Source: Mucilaginibacter flavidus (GTDB lineage Bacteria > Bacteroidota > Bacteroidia > Sphingobacteriales > Sphingobacteriaceae). From it: DNA of 64,000 bases. The stretch spans positions 1-64,000 of the forward strand of contig NZ_JAMXOE010000005.1 of NCBI RefSeq assembly GCF_024055575.1, written 5' to 3'. Under the pieces are notes generated by a model, which was not told where the DNA came from, made no database searches, and saw only the letters and a program-made list of their open reading frames with translations. Positions 43,400-52,036 of the stretch are shown here, in pieces (position 1 is the first letter of the stretch; every line of letters starts with the position of its first letter). The position numbers were made by a program, and so were the translations under genes.

Positions 43400-44833
43400 T
43401 CAACGAATCCCCTTAAATATCCGCGCCCACCTTGTTTGGTGTAAAAAGCTTTCGTTTTCATCGGTACTCATCCAAATAAAGAGAGCCTTGCCTACAATAT
43501 GATCTTCGGGTACAAAGCCCCAGAAACGGGAGTCTTCGGAGTTGTGGCGGTTATCGCCCATCATCCAGTAATAATCCTGTTTAAAGGTATATTCTGTAGC
43601 TTTTTTTCCATTGATAAAAATTGTGTTGCCTGCTATTTTAACCTTGTTAGCTTCGTAAATCCCGATGGCCCGTTTATACATAGGGATGGTTAATTCGTCA
43701 AGTTTAACTGTCCATCCTTTTTTAGGGATAATTATGGGGCCAAGGTTATCCAGCGTCCAGTTAAAATGCCCGTCGTGCGGGAAAATACTGGGGTTATATC
43801 CTGATACCGACTGGTAATATTCAATCACATTATTAATTCCGGGATGCTTTTGTAATTGCTTTGCTGCCTCGCGTGTCATCAGCATTTCGTAGTCTGTCCT
43901 GCTGTATTTAAGTTTTACATCAATATGCAAACTGCGGATAAACAGCGAATCGATAGGATTACCCTTGGTGTGAACAATGTAGGCTTGCTGACCATCAGCC
44001 GGCTCCGGCGATTTTTTGCCGTTAACATAAAGCTGGGCGTTTATTACCCTCACTGTGTCGCCGGCTACTGCCACGCAGCGCTTGATAAAGTTTTCGCGTT
44101 TATCAACCGGCCGATAGTAAGGTGAGTCCGCGTCCATCGGGTAATTAAAAACTATCACATCACCTCTTTTAATCTCGCTTAAGCCGGGAAAACGATAATA
44201 TGGTAACTGTATGCCATCCCAATAAGACTTGGTGTAAATAAGCGGCAGGTTATTGTGTGCAAATGGGAACGAAATGGGGGTTATCGGGAACCTGGCACCA
44301 TAATTTACCTTGCTCACCAGTAAATAATCGCCGGTTAGCAGTGAGCTCTCCATTGACGGGCTGGGGATCAAGTAGGCCTCGATAAAAAACGTGCGGATAA
44401 GCGTGGTGGCCAGCAAGGCAAACAGGATAACTTCGGTCCATTCGCGCGCCGGTGATTTCTTTAGTTGCTGATGCCTGGCCTGTGCAAATTCCGAAGATGC
44501 AGATGGACCCAAATATTGCGTACGTTTTTCGAACCCCCATTTTGGGAGAAATACAAATGGCAGCAGGATGGCCGCTGCCTGCTGTCGTATGGTAAATTTG
44601 CCATACGATTTAACAAAATCGGTATAAATAACAACGGCGGCAATTGCATTGATGACAGGAACGAAAAACCAGAGCAACCACCAAACAGGCCTGCCGCTAA
44701 TTTTTAACATTATGTATGCAGAATAAACGGGAATTAAAGCTTCCCATCCACGACAGCCTGCTTTTTTAAACAGCAGCCACAAACCTGCCAGACAAAGGAT
44801 AATTAAAGCGGCTAACACAATATAGGGGGACAT
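43400..44833 (-). CDS. lepB: Signal peptidase I with N-terminal DUF5684 domain (copy 1)
   Basis: Cleaves signal peptides from exported proteins at the membrane. The first 110 residues are a DUF5684 membrane domain (LFKKAGCRGWEALIPVYSAY, WWLLWFFVPVINAI). The signal peptidase part follows: catalytic Ser in IPSPSMESSLLTGDY (about residue 165 counted from the GTG), Lys in KRENFIKRCVAVAGDT, and box E GDNRHNSEDSRFWGFVP. ATG 44833 is my start; a GTG at 44848 abuts the stop of the preceding lepB. It is the last of three tandem lepB genes. Confidence 0.9.
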   Translation of the reverse strand: MSPYIVLAALIILCLAGLWLLFKKAGCRGWEALIPVYSAYIMLKISGRPVWWLLWFFVPVINAIAAVVIYTDFVKSYGKFTIRQQAAAILLPFVFLPKWGFEKRTQYLGPSASSEFAQARHQQLKKSPAREWTEVILFALLATTLIRTFFIEAYLIPSPSMESSLLTGDYLLVSKVNYGARFPITPISFPFAHNNLPLIYTKSYWDGIQLPYYRFPGLSEIKRGDVIVFNYPMDADSPYYRPVDKRENFIKRCVAVAGDTVRVINAQLYVNGKKSPEPADGQQAYIVHTKGNPIDSLFIRSLHIDVKLKYSRTDYEMLMTREAAKQLQKHPGINNVIEYYQSVSGYNPSIFPHDGHFNWTLDNLGPIIIPKKGWTVKLDELTIPMYKRAIGIYEANKVKIAGNTIFINGKKATEYTFKQDYYWMMGDNRHNSEDSRFWGFVPEDHIVGKALFIWMSTDENESFLHQTRWARIFKGIR

Positions 44834-44848
44834 GAGACTTGAATCCAC

Positions 44849-46339
44849 TTAATTTATTCCTTTAAATAACCTGCCCCATCGTATTTTGCCAAATAACGAG
44901 TCTTCGTTATCCTCACTCATCCAAATTAATACGGCCTTGCCGACAATATGATCCTCGGGCACAAAACCCCAAAAACGAGAATCGTCGGAGTCGTGACGGT
45001 TATCGCCCATCATCCAGTAGTAGTTTAATTTAAAAGTATAGCTATCGGTTTTTTTGCCGTTGATATAAATACCGCTGCCTTTAACTTCAAGCTTGTTGTT
45101 TTCATAAGTGTTAATGCAACGCTCGTAAATAGGGTACGTTAAACTGTCAAGTTTTACCGTCCATCCTTTTTTAGGTATAATTATCGGGCCGTAGTTATCT
45201 ACGCTCCATTGATAGTCGGGCTGTTTGCCATTAAGCATTAAGTTAGACGGGCCAACCGGGTGACCCGGATTTGTTGGGTAAACTGGGCTTTGCGGGTCAG
45301 TAATACCTTTTTTAGATATTACCGGCTTAAAATCTTTTACATTCGAATACCCTTTTAGCGCATCAGCCGATGCCTTGGTCATAGTTTGGTAATCGCGCCC
45401 CGGGTATTGCGTTACGTTCAAATCGCTCAAAACCTGCGGATTAAGCTCGCCCCCATTTGTAGTAAAGGTGTACTCCATTTCCGAGCCCGGCGGAGTTGGC
45501 GCGGCCTTACCGTTAACATACACCTGGGCATCAACTACACTTAAGGTATCGCCCGGAATGCCCTGGCAACGCTTGATAAAGTTTTCGCGTTTATCAACCG
45601 GCCGGTATAGCGGCGAATCGGCATCCATTGGATAGTTAAATACTACTACATCTCCCCTCTTTACATTGCCAAAACCCGGCAAACGGAAGTAAGGGAGCTT
45701 TAGCCCATCCCAATAAGTTTTGATATTGGTGGCCGAAATAGTGCTTTTTGTAAATGGAACCGATATTGGCCGCATAGGCATCCGTGCACCGTAACTTAGC
45801 TTATTAACAAAAAAATAATCACCCGTGAGCAAAGTCCTTTCCATCGAAGACGTTGGCATAACGTATGATTCAATAAAAAACATTCGTATGATAACCGCAA
45901 TGCAAACAGCGCTTGTAAACGGAATACCCCAGGCAATAATCATTGGTCGCCTAGCCGCCTTACCAAATTGCTGCATAAATTCGGGGGTTGCCGACTGACC
46001 AAGATATTCAGTGTTATCAAATCCCAATTTGGGCAAATAAAAAAAAGGCAATAAAGAGGCAGCGACTTGCTCGCGAATGGTAAACTTTCCATAAGACTTG
46101 ATAAAATCAATGTAAATGCCCAGTCCAACTATTAAGTTTATTGTTGGCACAAACATCCAGATGAGCCACCATGCGGGACGACCGCTTATTTTAAGCATTA
46201 CATAGGTGGCGTAAAAGGGAATTAGTGCCTCCCAGCCTTGCCAGCCGGCTTTTTTAAATAATTTCCAGTAACCGGGCAGGGTTAACAACAAAAAAGGGGC
46301 AGCAATTATGCAAACCCCTATATAAAATGCTATTCCCAT
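44849..46339 (-). CDS. lepB: Signal peptidase I with N-terminal DUF5684 domain (copy 2)
   Basis: 496 residues, the middle of the tandem set. The N-terminal 110 residues resemble the DUF5684 domain of copy 1 (FKKAGWQGWEALIPFYATY). The C-terminal peptidase part is nearly identical to copy 3: both contain DAQVYVNGKAAPTPPGS-like text, KASADALKGYSNVKDFKPV and NYYWMMGDNRHDSDDSRFWG. Catalytic Ser is in MPTSSMERTLLTGDY (Ser165) and Lys in KRENFIKRCQGIPGDT. It seems a mosaic of its two neighbours. Gap to copy 3 is 8 bp. Confidence 0.9.
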   Translation of the reverse strand: MGIAFYIGVCIIAAPFLLLTLPGYWKLFKKAGWQGWEALIPFYATYVMLKISGRPAWWLIWMFVPTINLIVGLGIYIDFIKSYGKFTIREQVAASLLPFFYLPKLGFDNTEYLGQSATPEFMQQFGKAARRPMIIAWGIPFTSAVCIAVIIRMFFIESYVMPTSSMERTLLTGDYFFVNKLSYGARMPMRPISVPFTKSTISATNIKTYWDGLKLPYFRLPGFGNVKRGDVVVFNYPMDADSPLYRPVDKRENFIKRCQGIPGDTLSVVDAQVYVNGKAAPTPPGSEMEYTFTTNGGELNPQVLSDLNVTQYPGRDYQTMTKASADALKGYSNVKDFKPVISKKGITDPQSPVYPTNPGHPVGPSNLMLNGKQPDYQWSVDNYGPIIIPKKGWTVKLDSLTYPIYERCINTYENNKLEVKGSGIYINGKKTDSYTFKLNYYWMMGDNRHDSDDSRFWGFVPEDHIVGKAVLIWMSEDNEDSLFGKIRWGRLFKGIN

Positions 46340-46347
46340 ACCGGCTA

Positions 46348-47499
46348 TTAGTGTATCCCGTTAAATAACCTGCTCCAGCGTATTTTACTGAAGAACGATG
46401 CGTTTTCATCCCAGCTCATCCATATGAACAGGGCTTTACCAACAATATGGTCCTCGGGCACAAAACCCCAAAAGCGCGAATCGTCCGAATCGTGGCGGTT
46501 ATCGCCCATCATCCAGTAATAGTTAAGCCTAAAGGTATAGCTGTCTGTTTTTTTGCCATTGATATAAATATCGCTGCCCTTAACTTCCAGCTTATTGTTT
46601 TCATAAATGCTGATGCAACGCTCGTACTTTGGATAACTGATACTATCCAGTTTTACCGTCCAGCCTTTTTTGGGTATGATTATAGGGCCGTAATTATCAA
46701 CACTCCAGTGATAGTTTGGCTGTTTGCCGTTAAGCATTAAATTCGGAGGGCCAACCGCGTGACCAAGATTGGTTGGATAAACTGGCTCGTTATTTATGCC
46801 CGGGCCCTCATGTGAAATTACCGGCCTAAAGTCTTTTACATTCGAATATCCCTTTAATACGTCCGCCGACGCTTTTGTCATGGCAGGGTAATCACGCTGG
46901 GGATATTGGGTTACATTTAAATCACTTAAAATTTGTGGGTTAAGTTCCACACCTGTCGTAGTGTACGAGTATTCCATTTGCGAGCCTGGCGGAGTCGGAG
47001 CCGCTTTACCATTAACCCATACCTGAGCATCAACCACACTTAAGGTATCGCCGGGGATGCCCTGGCAACGCTTTATAAAGTTTTCGCGTTTGTCGACCGG
47101 CCGATATAACGGCGAGTCGGCATCCATGGGGTAGTTAAAAACTACTACGTCACCGCGCTTTACATTGCTTAAACCGGGCAGCCGGTAGTAAGGTAATTTT
47201 ATACCGTCCCAATAAGCCTTTGTGCCTATTAAGGGCATGGTATGATGCGCAAACGGGAATGCTATCGGTGTTATAGGTGTACGCGCGCCATAGTTTACTT
47301 TGCTAACAAATAAAAAGTCGCCAACAAGCAAACTCCGCTCCATTGATGGAGTAGGTATTACGTAGGCTTCGATAAAAAATGTCCGTATTAAAGTTGCTGC
47401 TATTACCGCAAATACAATGGCGTCGGTCCACTCGCGCAAAGCGCTTTTCTTTTTTTTAGGGGTAGTTTTATTTTTTTTACTCCAGAATTTCCAGTTCAT
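46348..47499 (-). CDS. lepB: Signal peptidase I (copy 3, no DUF5684)
   Basis: 383 residues with a lysine-rich N-terminus (SKKNKTTPKKKKSALREW) and a single transmembrane anchor (AIVFAVIAATLIRTFFIEAY). Catalytic Ser52 is in IPTPSMERSLLVGDF, and Lys in KRENFIKRCQGIPGDT. Box E is GDNRHDSDDSRFWGFVP. It heads the three-gene lepB series and is most likely the ancestral-type copy following dapB, as in other Bacteroidota. A CTTG-N19-TATATTTC promoter-like pair lies about 30-55 bp upstream. Confidence 0.92.
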   Translation of the reverse strand: MNWKFWSKKNKTTPKKKKSALREWTDAIVFAVIAATLIRTFFIEAYVIPTPSMERSLLVGDFLFVSKVNYGARTPITPIAFPFAHHTMPLIGTKAYWDGIKLPYYRLPGLSNVKRGDVVVFNYPMDADSPLYRPVDKRENFIKRCQGIPGDTLSVVDAQVWVNGKAAPTPPGSQMEYSYTTTGVELNPQILSDLNVTQYPQRDYPAMTKASADVLKGYSNVKDFRPVISHEGPGINNEPVYPTNLGHAVGPPNLMLNGKQPNYHWSVDNYGPIIIPKKGWTVKLDSISYPKYERCISIYENNKLEVKGSDIYINGKKTDSYTFRLNYYWMMGDNRHDSDDSRFWGFVPEDHIVGKALFIWMSWDENASFFSKIRWSRLFNGIH

Positions 47500-47529
47500 C
47501 TTACAATATTGGTGATTTATTTTAGAAAT

Positions 47530-47626
47530 ATAGAATCAAGAGTCAAGAAATCAAGAATCAAGATAGTAAGCAGAAATTACGCTTCTATTTTTTTATCTTG
47601 ATTCGTGATTTCTTGACTCTTGTCTC
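47530..47626. repeat. CAAGAATCAAGA-type intergenic repeat, copy 3
   Basis: AATCAAGAGTCAAGAAATCA at the left and CTTGATTCGTGATTTCTTG at the right form an inverted repeat between dapB and lepB copy 3. Confidence 0.6.
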
Positions 47627-48376
47627 TCATTTAAAGTCAAACATATCCTGTACCGAATAAAAACCTTGTTTACCCTGTACCCATTCGGCGGCCAGTACCG
47701 CACCCAATGCAAAGCCGTTACGGTTATGGGCGGTATGTTTAAATTCGATAGAATCGACCTCCGAATCGTAAATAACAGTATGTGTACCCGGCACGCTGTC
47801 AATACGGAACGATTCGATGAGCAGTTGATCGCTTTTAACATTATCATCGCCATCTTCAGCGCCATCGGCGCTTAATGCATTAACCCATTCTTTTTTGGCA
47901 TCAAGATTTTCAATTATCCCCTCGGCTATGGTTATGGCCGTACCACTTGGAGAATCGAGCTTTTGGGTATGGTGAATTTCTTCAACCTGTATATCGTAAT
48001 ACGGGTAGTTATTCATCAATTTGGCCAGCACCTTGTTTACGTGGAAGAAAATATTTACGCCAACACTAAAGTTTGAAGCATAAACCATAGCCGTATTACT
48101 GTTTTCAAACTTTTCTTTTAAAGCGGGCAGGTTGCTGTACCAGCCTGTAGTGCCTACCACAACCGGTACGCCGGCATTTAAACACTCTTCGATATTAGCT
48201 AATACGGTATGCGGGGTACTAAACTCAATAGCAACATCAGCCAGTTGCAGGTTTTCGGCGGTAAGCTCGTGCTGGTTGTCCTGGTCAATTTTTAATATAA
48301 TTTCGTGTTTGCGGTCGTGGGCTATCTTTTCAATTATTTTGCCCATTTTGCCGTATCCTAATAGTACAATCTTCAT
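47627..48376 (-). CDS. dapB: 4-hydroxy-tetrahydrodipicolinate reductase
   Basis: Second dedicated step to lysine and meso-diaminopimelate. About 249 residues. The nucleotide-binding loop is MKIVLLGYGKMGKIIEKIA, the active-site region PVVVGTTGWYSN and ASNFSVGVNIFFHVN, and HHTQKLDSPSGTA is the substrate signature (HH-x-x-K-x-DSPSGT). I use ATG 48376; an in-frame GTG at 48403 would add nine unconserved residues. It is downstream of DUF5683 and upstream of the lepB cluster. Confidence 0.94.
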   Translation of the reverse strand: MKIVLLGYGKMGKIIEKIAHDRKHEIILKIDQDNQHELTAENLQLADVAIEFSTPHTVLANIEECLNAGVPVVVGTTGWYSNLPALKEKFENSNTAMVYASNFSVGVNIFFHVNKVLAKLMNNYPYYDIQVEEIHHTQKLDSPSGTAITIAEGIIENLDAKKEWVNALSADGAEDGDDNVKSDQLLIESFRIDSVPGTHTVIYDSEVDSIEFKHTAHNRNGFALGAVLAAEWVQGKQGFYSVQDMFDFK

Positions 48377-48391
48377 ATCTGTATTAAAAGG

Positions 48392-48484
48392 CACTAATTT
48401 CACGAATTAAGGCGAATTTCACGAATTTAAAATCGAATGTAGAAGCAGATTGGTGAAAATTCATCTTAATTCGTGCAATTCGTG
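48392..48484. repeat. TTCACGAATTAAG inverted repeat upstream of dapB
   Basis: CACTAATTTCACGAATTAAG at 48392 and its inverted counterpart CTTAATTCGTGCAATTCGTG at 48465 pair over about 28 positions with a handful of mismatches. Confidence 0.55.
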
Positions 48485-48489
48485 TTTTC

Positions 48490-49176
48490 TCAAAGCGTAA
48501 AGGTAATTTTTATCCCCGGGATATATGAAATTGGTGAATTCTGAGCGTACACCGGTTGATTGATAAAGTTGGGGGCTATGCGCATCGTAAAGTTGTTATC
48601 AAGGGTGTAGCTGTGTATAAATTTGGCGTCGATGTAGGCATCAATAGTATTTATACCCCAAAAAGCCACAAAACCTAATATGCACAAATCGCGGTCGCGG
48701 CGAAAACCGTCCTTCGCGTTATAAATTGCCTGGTCGCCGAATTGCGAATACTGGTTAAACTCGAAATAGTAAGGATCCTTGGGCCCCGGCGTTATTAAAT
48801 GATTTCGATATTTTGAGAGCGCCAGGAACAACCGGTAATTTTTTGCATTATAAACGTAAGCCCATCCAAACCCAATCAATCCGCCATAAACAAGCGGCAC
48901 CTTCCAAATCTTATGGTTATAAACCTGCCCCCAGCCCGGAACAATAAGCGAACGCATAACCGCCCGGTGCGGGCTGTGTGTAGTATCGGGATGATAAACT
49001 TTTTCTTTACGCACTTTGGGCTTGCGTGATTGCATAAAGTCGGTATCGGCCCGCGATGCTTTTAGCGTATCCATTTTATTTTTCAAAATGGTTGACGATG
49101 TTGTGTCGGGATTTTGGGCCCTGGCAGTAAGCGCAAACCCGGCAAGCAGGCAAATTACAAGCAAGTATTTATACAT
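48490..49176 (-). CDS. DUF5683 domain protein, exported
   Basis: 228 residues with a signal peptide (YLLVICLLAGFALTARAQ). After a charged linker, HSPHRAVMRSLIVPGWGQVYNHKIWKVPLVYGGLIGFGWAYVY is the DUF5683 signature with two hydrophobic segments. The function of these proteins is unknown. It lies between parB and dapB as in many Bacteroidota, 39 bp after parB, so it is likely part of the parAB transcript. Confidence 0.85.
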   Translation of the reverse strand: MYKYLLVICLLAGFALTARAQNPDTTSSTILKNKMDTLKASRADTDFMQSRKPKVRKEKVYHPDTTHSPHRAVMRSLIVPGWGQVYNHKIWKVPLVYGGLIGFGWAYVYNAKNYRLFLALSKYRNHLITPGPKDPYYFEFNQYSQFGDQAIYNAKDGFRRDRDLCILGFVAFWGINTIDAYIDAKFIHSYTLDNNFTMRIAPNFINQPVYAQNSPISYIPGIKITFTL

Positions 49177-49215
49177 CTGTTAGTTAAAAATCCCCGGGTA
49201 TTTCGGGGATGCTGT

Positions 49216-50136
49216 TTACCAATCCATAATCTCCAGGATGCGGGTAAGGTCGCTTTCGGATAAAAAAGGAATCTCGATAGTACCGCGCCCCTGGCCACCT
49301 ATTTTCAGCTTAACCCTTGAGCTGAATTTCGAAGCCAGATCATCCTGTATTTTTTGAATCTGGAACGATATAGGCTCGGGCTGTTTGCCTTCTTTTTTTA
49401 TTGGCGCCGTTTGCATATCGCGAACCAGTTCTTCAGTTTTACGAACGGATAAACCTTCCTTAATAATATGCTGATGAATAAATATTTGTTTGGTAGGGTC
49501 GTCGATAGTAATCAGTGCTTTAGCATGGCCCATGGTGATTTCGCCTTCGCGGATGGATGCTTGTACAACCGGCGGCAGTTTCAACAACCGCAAATAGTTA
49601 GATACCGTCGAACGATTTTTACTCACACGCTCACCCAGTTCATCCTGTTTAAGGTTACATTCCTCAATCATTCGCTGTAAACTTATGGCTACCTCTATGG
49701 CGTTCAGGTTTTCACGCTGAATGTTTTCGATAAGTGCCATCTCCAGCATTTGCTGGTCGTTAGCAGCGCGTACGTATGCGGGTATTTGTGTTAAACCGGC
49801 AATTTTTGAAGCGCGGAAACGCCGCTCACCCGATATCAGCTGGTAGCTGTGGGCGTTTAAACGACGCACGGTGATTGGCTGTATCAGGCCCTGCAGCTTA
49901 ATTGAATCTGCCAGTTCATGCAAAGCATCCTGGTCGAAATCGGTACGGGGCTGAAAAGGATTTACCTCAATTTCAGACAGCTTAATTTCGTTTATCGAAC
50001 CCAGGTTGTTTACCTCGGCGCTTGATGAAGCATTGTTTTTATCGGTATTGTTGTTTTGATTGTGGTTAACGCTTTCCGAATCTTTCAGCAATGCACTTAA
50101 CCCTCTGCCTAAAGCGTTTCTTTTTTCTCCGGTCAT
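49216..50136 (-). CDS. parB: Chromosome partitioning protein ParB (Spo0J)
   Basis: A CTP-dependent DNA clamp that loads at parS sites near the origin. 306 residues: N-terminal ALGRGLSALL, box I IEVNPFQPR, box II SGERRFRASKIAGL (CTP-binding), then a helix-turn-helix (RVSKNRSTVSNYLRLLKLP) and a C-terminal dimerisation domain. It follows parA by 8 bp. No good GTTNCACGTGNAAC parS site was noticed in the window. Confidence 0.95.
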   Translation of the reverse strand: MTGEKRNALGRGLSALLKDSESVNHNQNNNTDKNNASSSAEVNNLGSINEIKLSEIEVNPFQPRTDFDQDALHELADSIKLQGLIQPITVRRLNAHSYQLISGERRFRASKIAGLTQIPAYVRAANDQQMLEMALIENIQRENLNAIEVAISLQRMIEECNLKQDELGERVSKNRSTVSNYLRLLKLPPVVQASIREGEITMGHAKALITIDDPTKQIFIHQHIIKEGLSVRKTEELVRDMQTAPIKKEGKQPEPISFQIQKIQDDLASKFSSRVKLKIGGQGRGTIEIPFLSESDLTRILEIMDW

Positions 50137-50144
50137 CTTTATAA

Positions 50145-50948
50145 TTAAACTATTGCTGTATTAGTGTCGGCCTCTTCTTTAACCAGGCCGTTTTTGCGTA
50201 AAATTTCGCGGGCCAGGTTAAGGTAGTTTATTGCGCCCTTGCTGGTAGCATCGTGCATAATTACTGATATACCAAAGCTCGGGGCCTCACTTAAACGGGT
50301 ATTACGCTGTATAATGGTATCAAACACCATATCCTCAAAATGGCTCCGCACTTCTTCAACTACCTGGTTCGAAAGGCGAAGCCTTACGTCGTACATGGTT
50401 AACAATATGCCTTCAATTTCGAGTGTAGGGTTTAACCTCGATTGTACAATCTTAATGGTGTTTAACAGCTTGCCCAAACCCTCCAACGCGAAATATTCGC
50501 ACTGTACCGGAATAATTACCGAGTCGGCGGCAGTTAGCGCGTTTATGGTTATTAAACCCAGCGAAGGCGAGCAGTCGATGATGATGAAATCATAGTCGTC
50601 GCGAACACTGTTAAGTACCGCTTTCATTTTATACTCGCGGTCGGTAAGATTTATCATCTCGATCTCGGCACCTACCAGGTCGATGTGAGCCGGCAACAGG
50701 TCGAGATTGGGTGTTTCGGTTTTTTGTATAGCCTCACGCGGGTCAACCTGGTTGATTATACACTCGTAAATACTGTTTTTTATGTTACGGGGGTCAAACC
50801 CAATACCCGACGTTGAGTTAGCTTGCGGATCGGCATCAACCAATAATGTTCTAAACTCCAACACGGCCAAACTTGCGGCCAGGTTTATAGATGATGTGGT
50901 TTTACCAACGCCACCTTTTTGATTGGCCAAAGCAATAATTTTACTCAT
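50145..50948 (-). CDS. parA: Chromosome partitioning ATPase ParA (Soj)
   Basis: Deviant-Walker ATPase that forms a gradient on the nucleoid and moves ParB-parS complexes. 267 residues: IALANQKGGVGKTTSSINLAASLA (Walker A with the two lysines), FIIIDCSPSLG (Walker B), and VIIPVQCEYFALEGL. The C-terminus has GISVIMHDATSKGA. It leads the parA-parB-DUF5683 series. Confidence 0.96.
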   Translation of the reverse strand: MSKIIALANQKGGVGKTTSSINLAASLAVLEFRTLLVDADPQANSTSGIGFDPRNIKNSIYECIINQVDPREAIQKTETPNLDLLPAHIDLVGAEIEMINLTDREYKMKAVLNSVRDDYDFIIIDCSPSLGLITINALTAADSVIIPVQCEYFALEGLGKLLNTIKIVQSRLNPTLEIEGILLTMYDVRLRLSNQVVEEVRSHFEDMVFDTIIQRNTRLSEAPSFGISVIMHDATSKGAINYLNLAREILRKNGLVKEEADTNTAIV

Positions 50949-51327
50949 TTTATACGTTAAAAAATTTATAAATGGGTTTTTAGTAACAACGAAATACAGG
51001 AACGGTTAATATACCTGTCCCATAAGTTTTAATGCGGGCTAAAGATACGTATTTATATAATTCCGAAATCCACAGGTTTTGCCTATTTACAAACAGTTTG
51101 AGCCCGGAAAGCCGGAAAAGTCCAGGAGTCCGACCGCGTGCCGCCTTAACTTTAGCGGCGGCGCAAATACGCTTCGTGCGCGGGATATGCAGGGGCAAAC
51201 CCCAATCACTACATTGTCAATTTCCCAATCGCTAATTCACTAACTCGCTAATTCACTAATTATTTTATTACTTTGTTCTTCCGTGAGTTTGCCAAATCGC
51301 TAATTCACTAACTCGCTAATTAAATCA
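50949..51327. repeat. Intergenic gap with CACTAATTCAC repeats, copy 6
   Basis: No convincing gene in 379 bp. The first 250 bp have mixed composition and only short frames. From 51225, AATCGCTAATTCACTAACTC and related words repeat, and a second run AATCGCTAATTCACTAAC ends just before the ATG of the FMN reductase at 51328. Confidence 0.55.
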
Positions 51328-51852
51328 ATGACTACTACTATCATATCATCCACTAACAGGTCCAATAGTTCAACCTACAAGCTATCGCAATATTATCAAA
51401 AGCGATTGCGCGAAAAAGGGGTGGACGCCGGCATTCTGTCATTAACACAACTACCCGAAAATATCATCGAAAGCGATCTTTATAATAAACGAAGCGAGGC
51501 CTTTAAACCCATACAGGACATAGTTAGCCAAACGGATAAATTTTTATTCATCATACCTGAGTATAATGGCAGTTTCCCAGGGGTTTTAAAAGTATTTATG
51601 GATGCCTGTAACTTTCCCGAAAGCTTTTATGATAAAAAAGCGGCCCTGGTAGGTTTGTCGTCGGGCAAATATGGCAACATCCGTGGCATCGACCATTTTA
51701 CAGGCGTTTGCCATTATATGCACCTTCAGGTTATGCAGCTTAAAATTCATATCGGCAGTATAAATAAGGAATTCGACGCGGATAATAACCTGTTCCAGAA
51801 AGACACCGTGCAGTTTACCGAAGAGCAGATGGATAAGTTTATTTTATTTTAG
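51328..51852 (+). CDS. NADPH-dependent FMN reductase family protein
   Basis: 174 residues of the flavodoxin-like fold. STNRSNSSTYKLSQYYQ is the phosphate-binding loop (S-x-R-x2-S-x2), IIPEYNGSFPGVLKVFMDACNFP the P-E-Y-N-x2-PG flavin-loop motif, and VGLSSGKYGNIRG the third. It probably reduces FMN or quinones with NADPH in the cytoplasm. Single gene behind a repeat tract. Confidence 0.88.
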   Translation: MTTTIISSTNRSNSSTYKLSQYYQKRLREKGVDAGILSLTQLPENIIESDLYNKRSEAFKPIQDIVSQTDKFLFIIPEYNGSFPGVLKVFMDACNFPESFYDKKAALVGLSSGKYGNIRGIDHFTGVCHYMHLQVMQLKIHIGSINKEFDADNNLFQKDTVQFTEEQMDKFILF

Positions 51853-52036
51853 TTTTAAGATTTCACCGATTGGAGAAATGATTGCACCGATTTTTATTCA
51901 GTGGTTTCGCCCGGTGGCGTGTTAATATATAAACGCATTAATTATTAAGGGAAATTTTATACCTTGTTTGCTTATTTATGCAACTATCTTAACCTTTCAA
52001 AAATTCACCCTTAAAATTTAATTTAAACCAAATCAC

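Noticed and set aside
50980..51235. Overlapping short frames in the gap upstream of parA
   Set aside because: They overlap on opposite strands, show no family resemblance and have no clear start signals; the gap is better explained by repeats.
47500..51327. parS site near parAB
   Set aside because: No sequence close to GTTNCACGTGNAAC was seen; the ACACGTGT at about 14352 lacks the outer bases.
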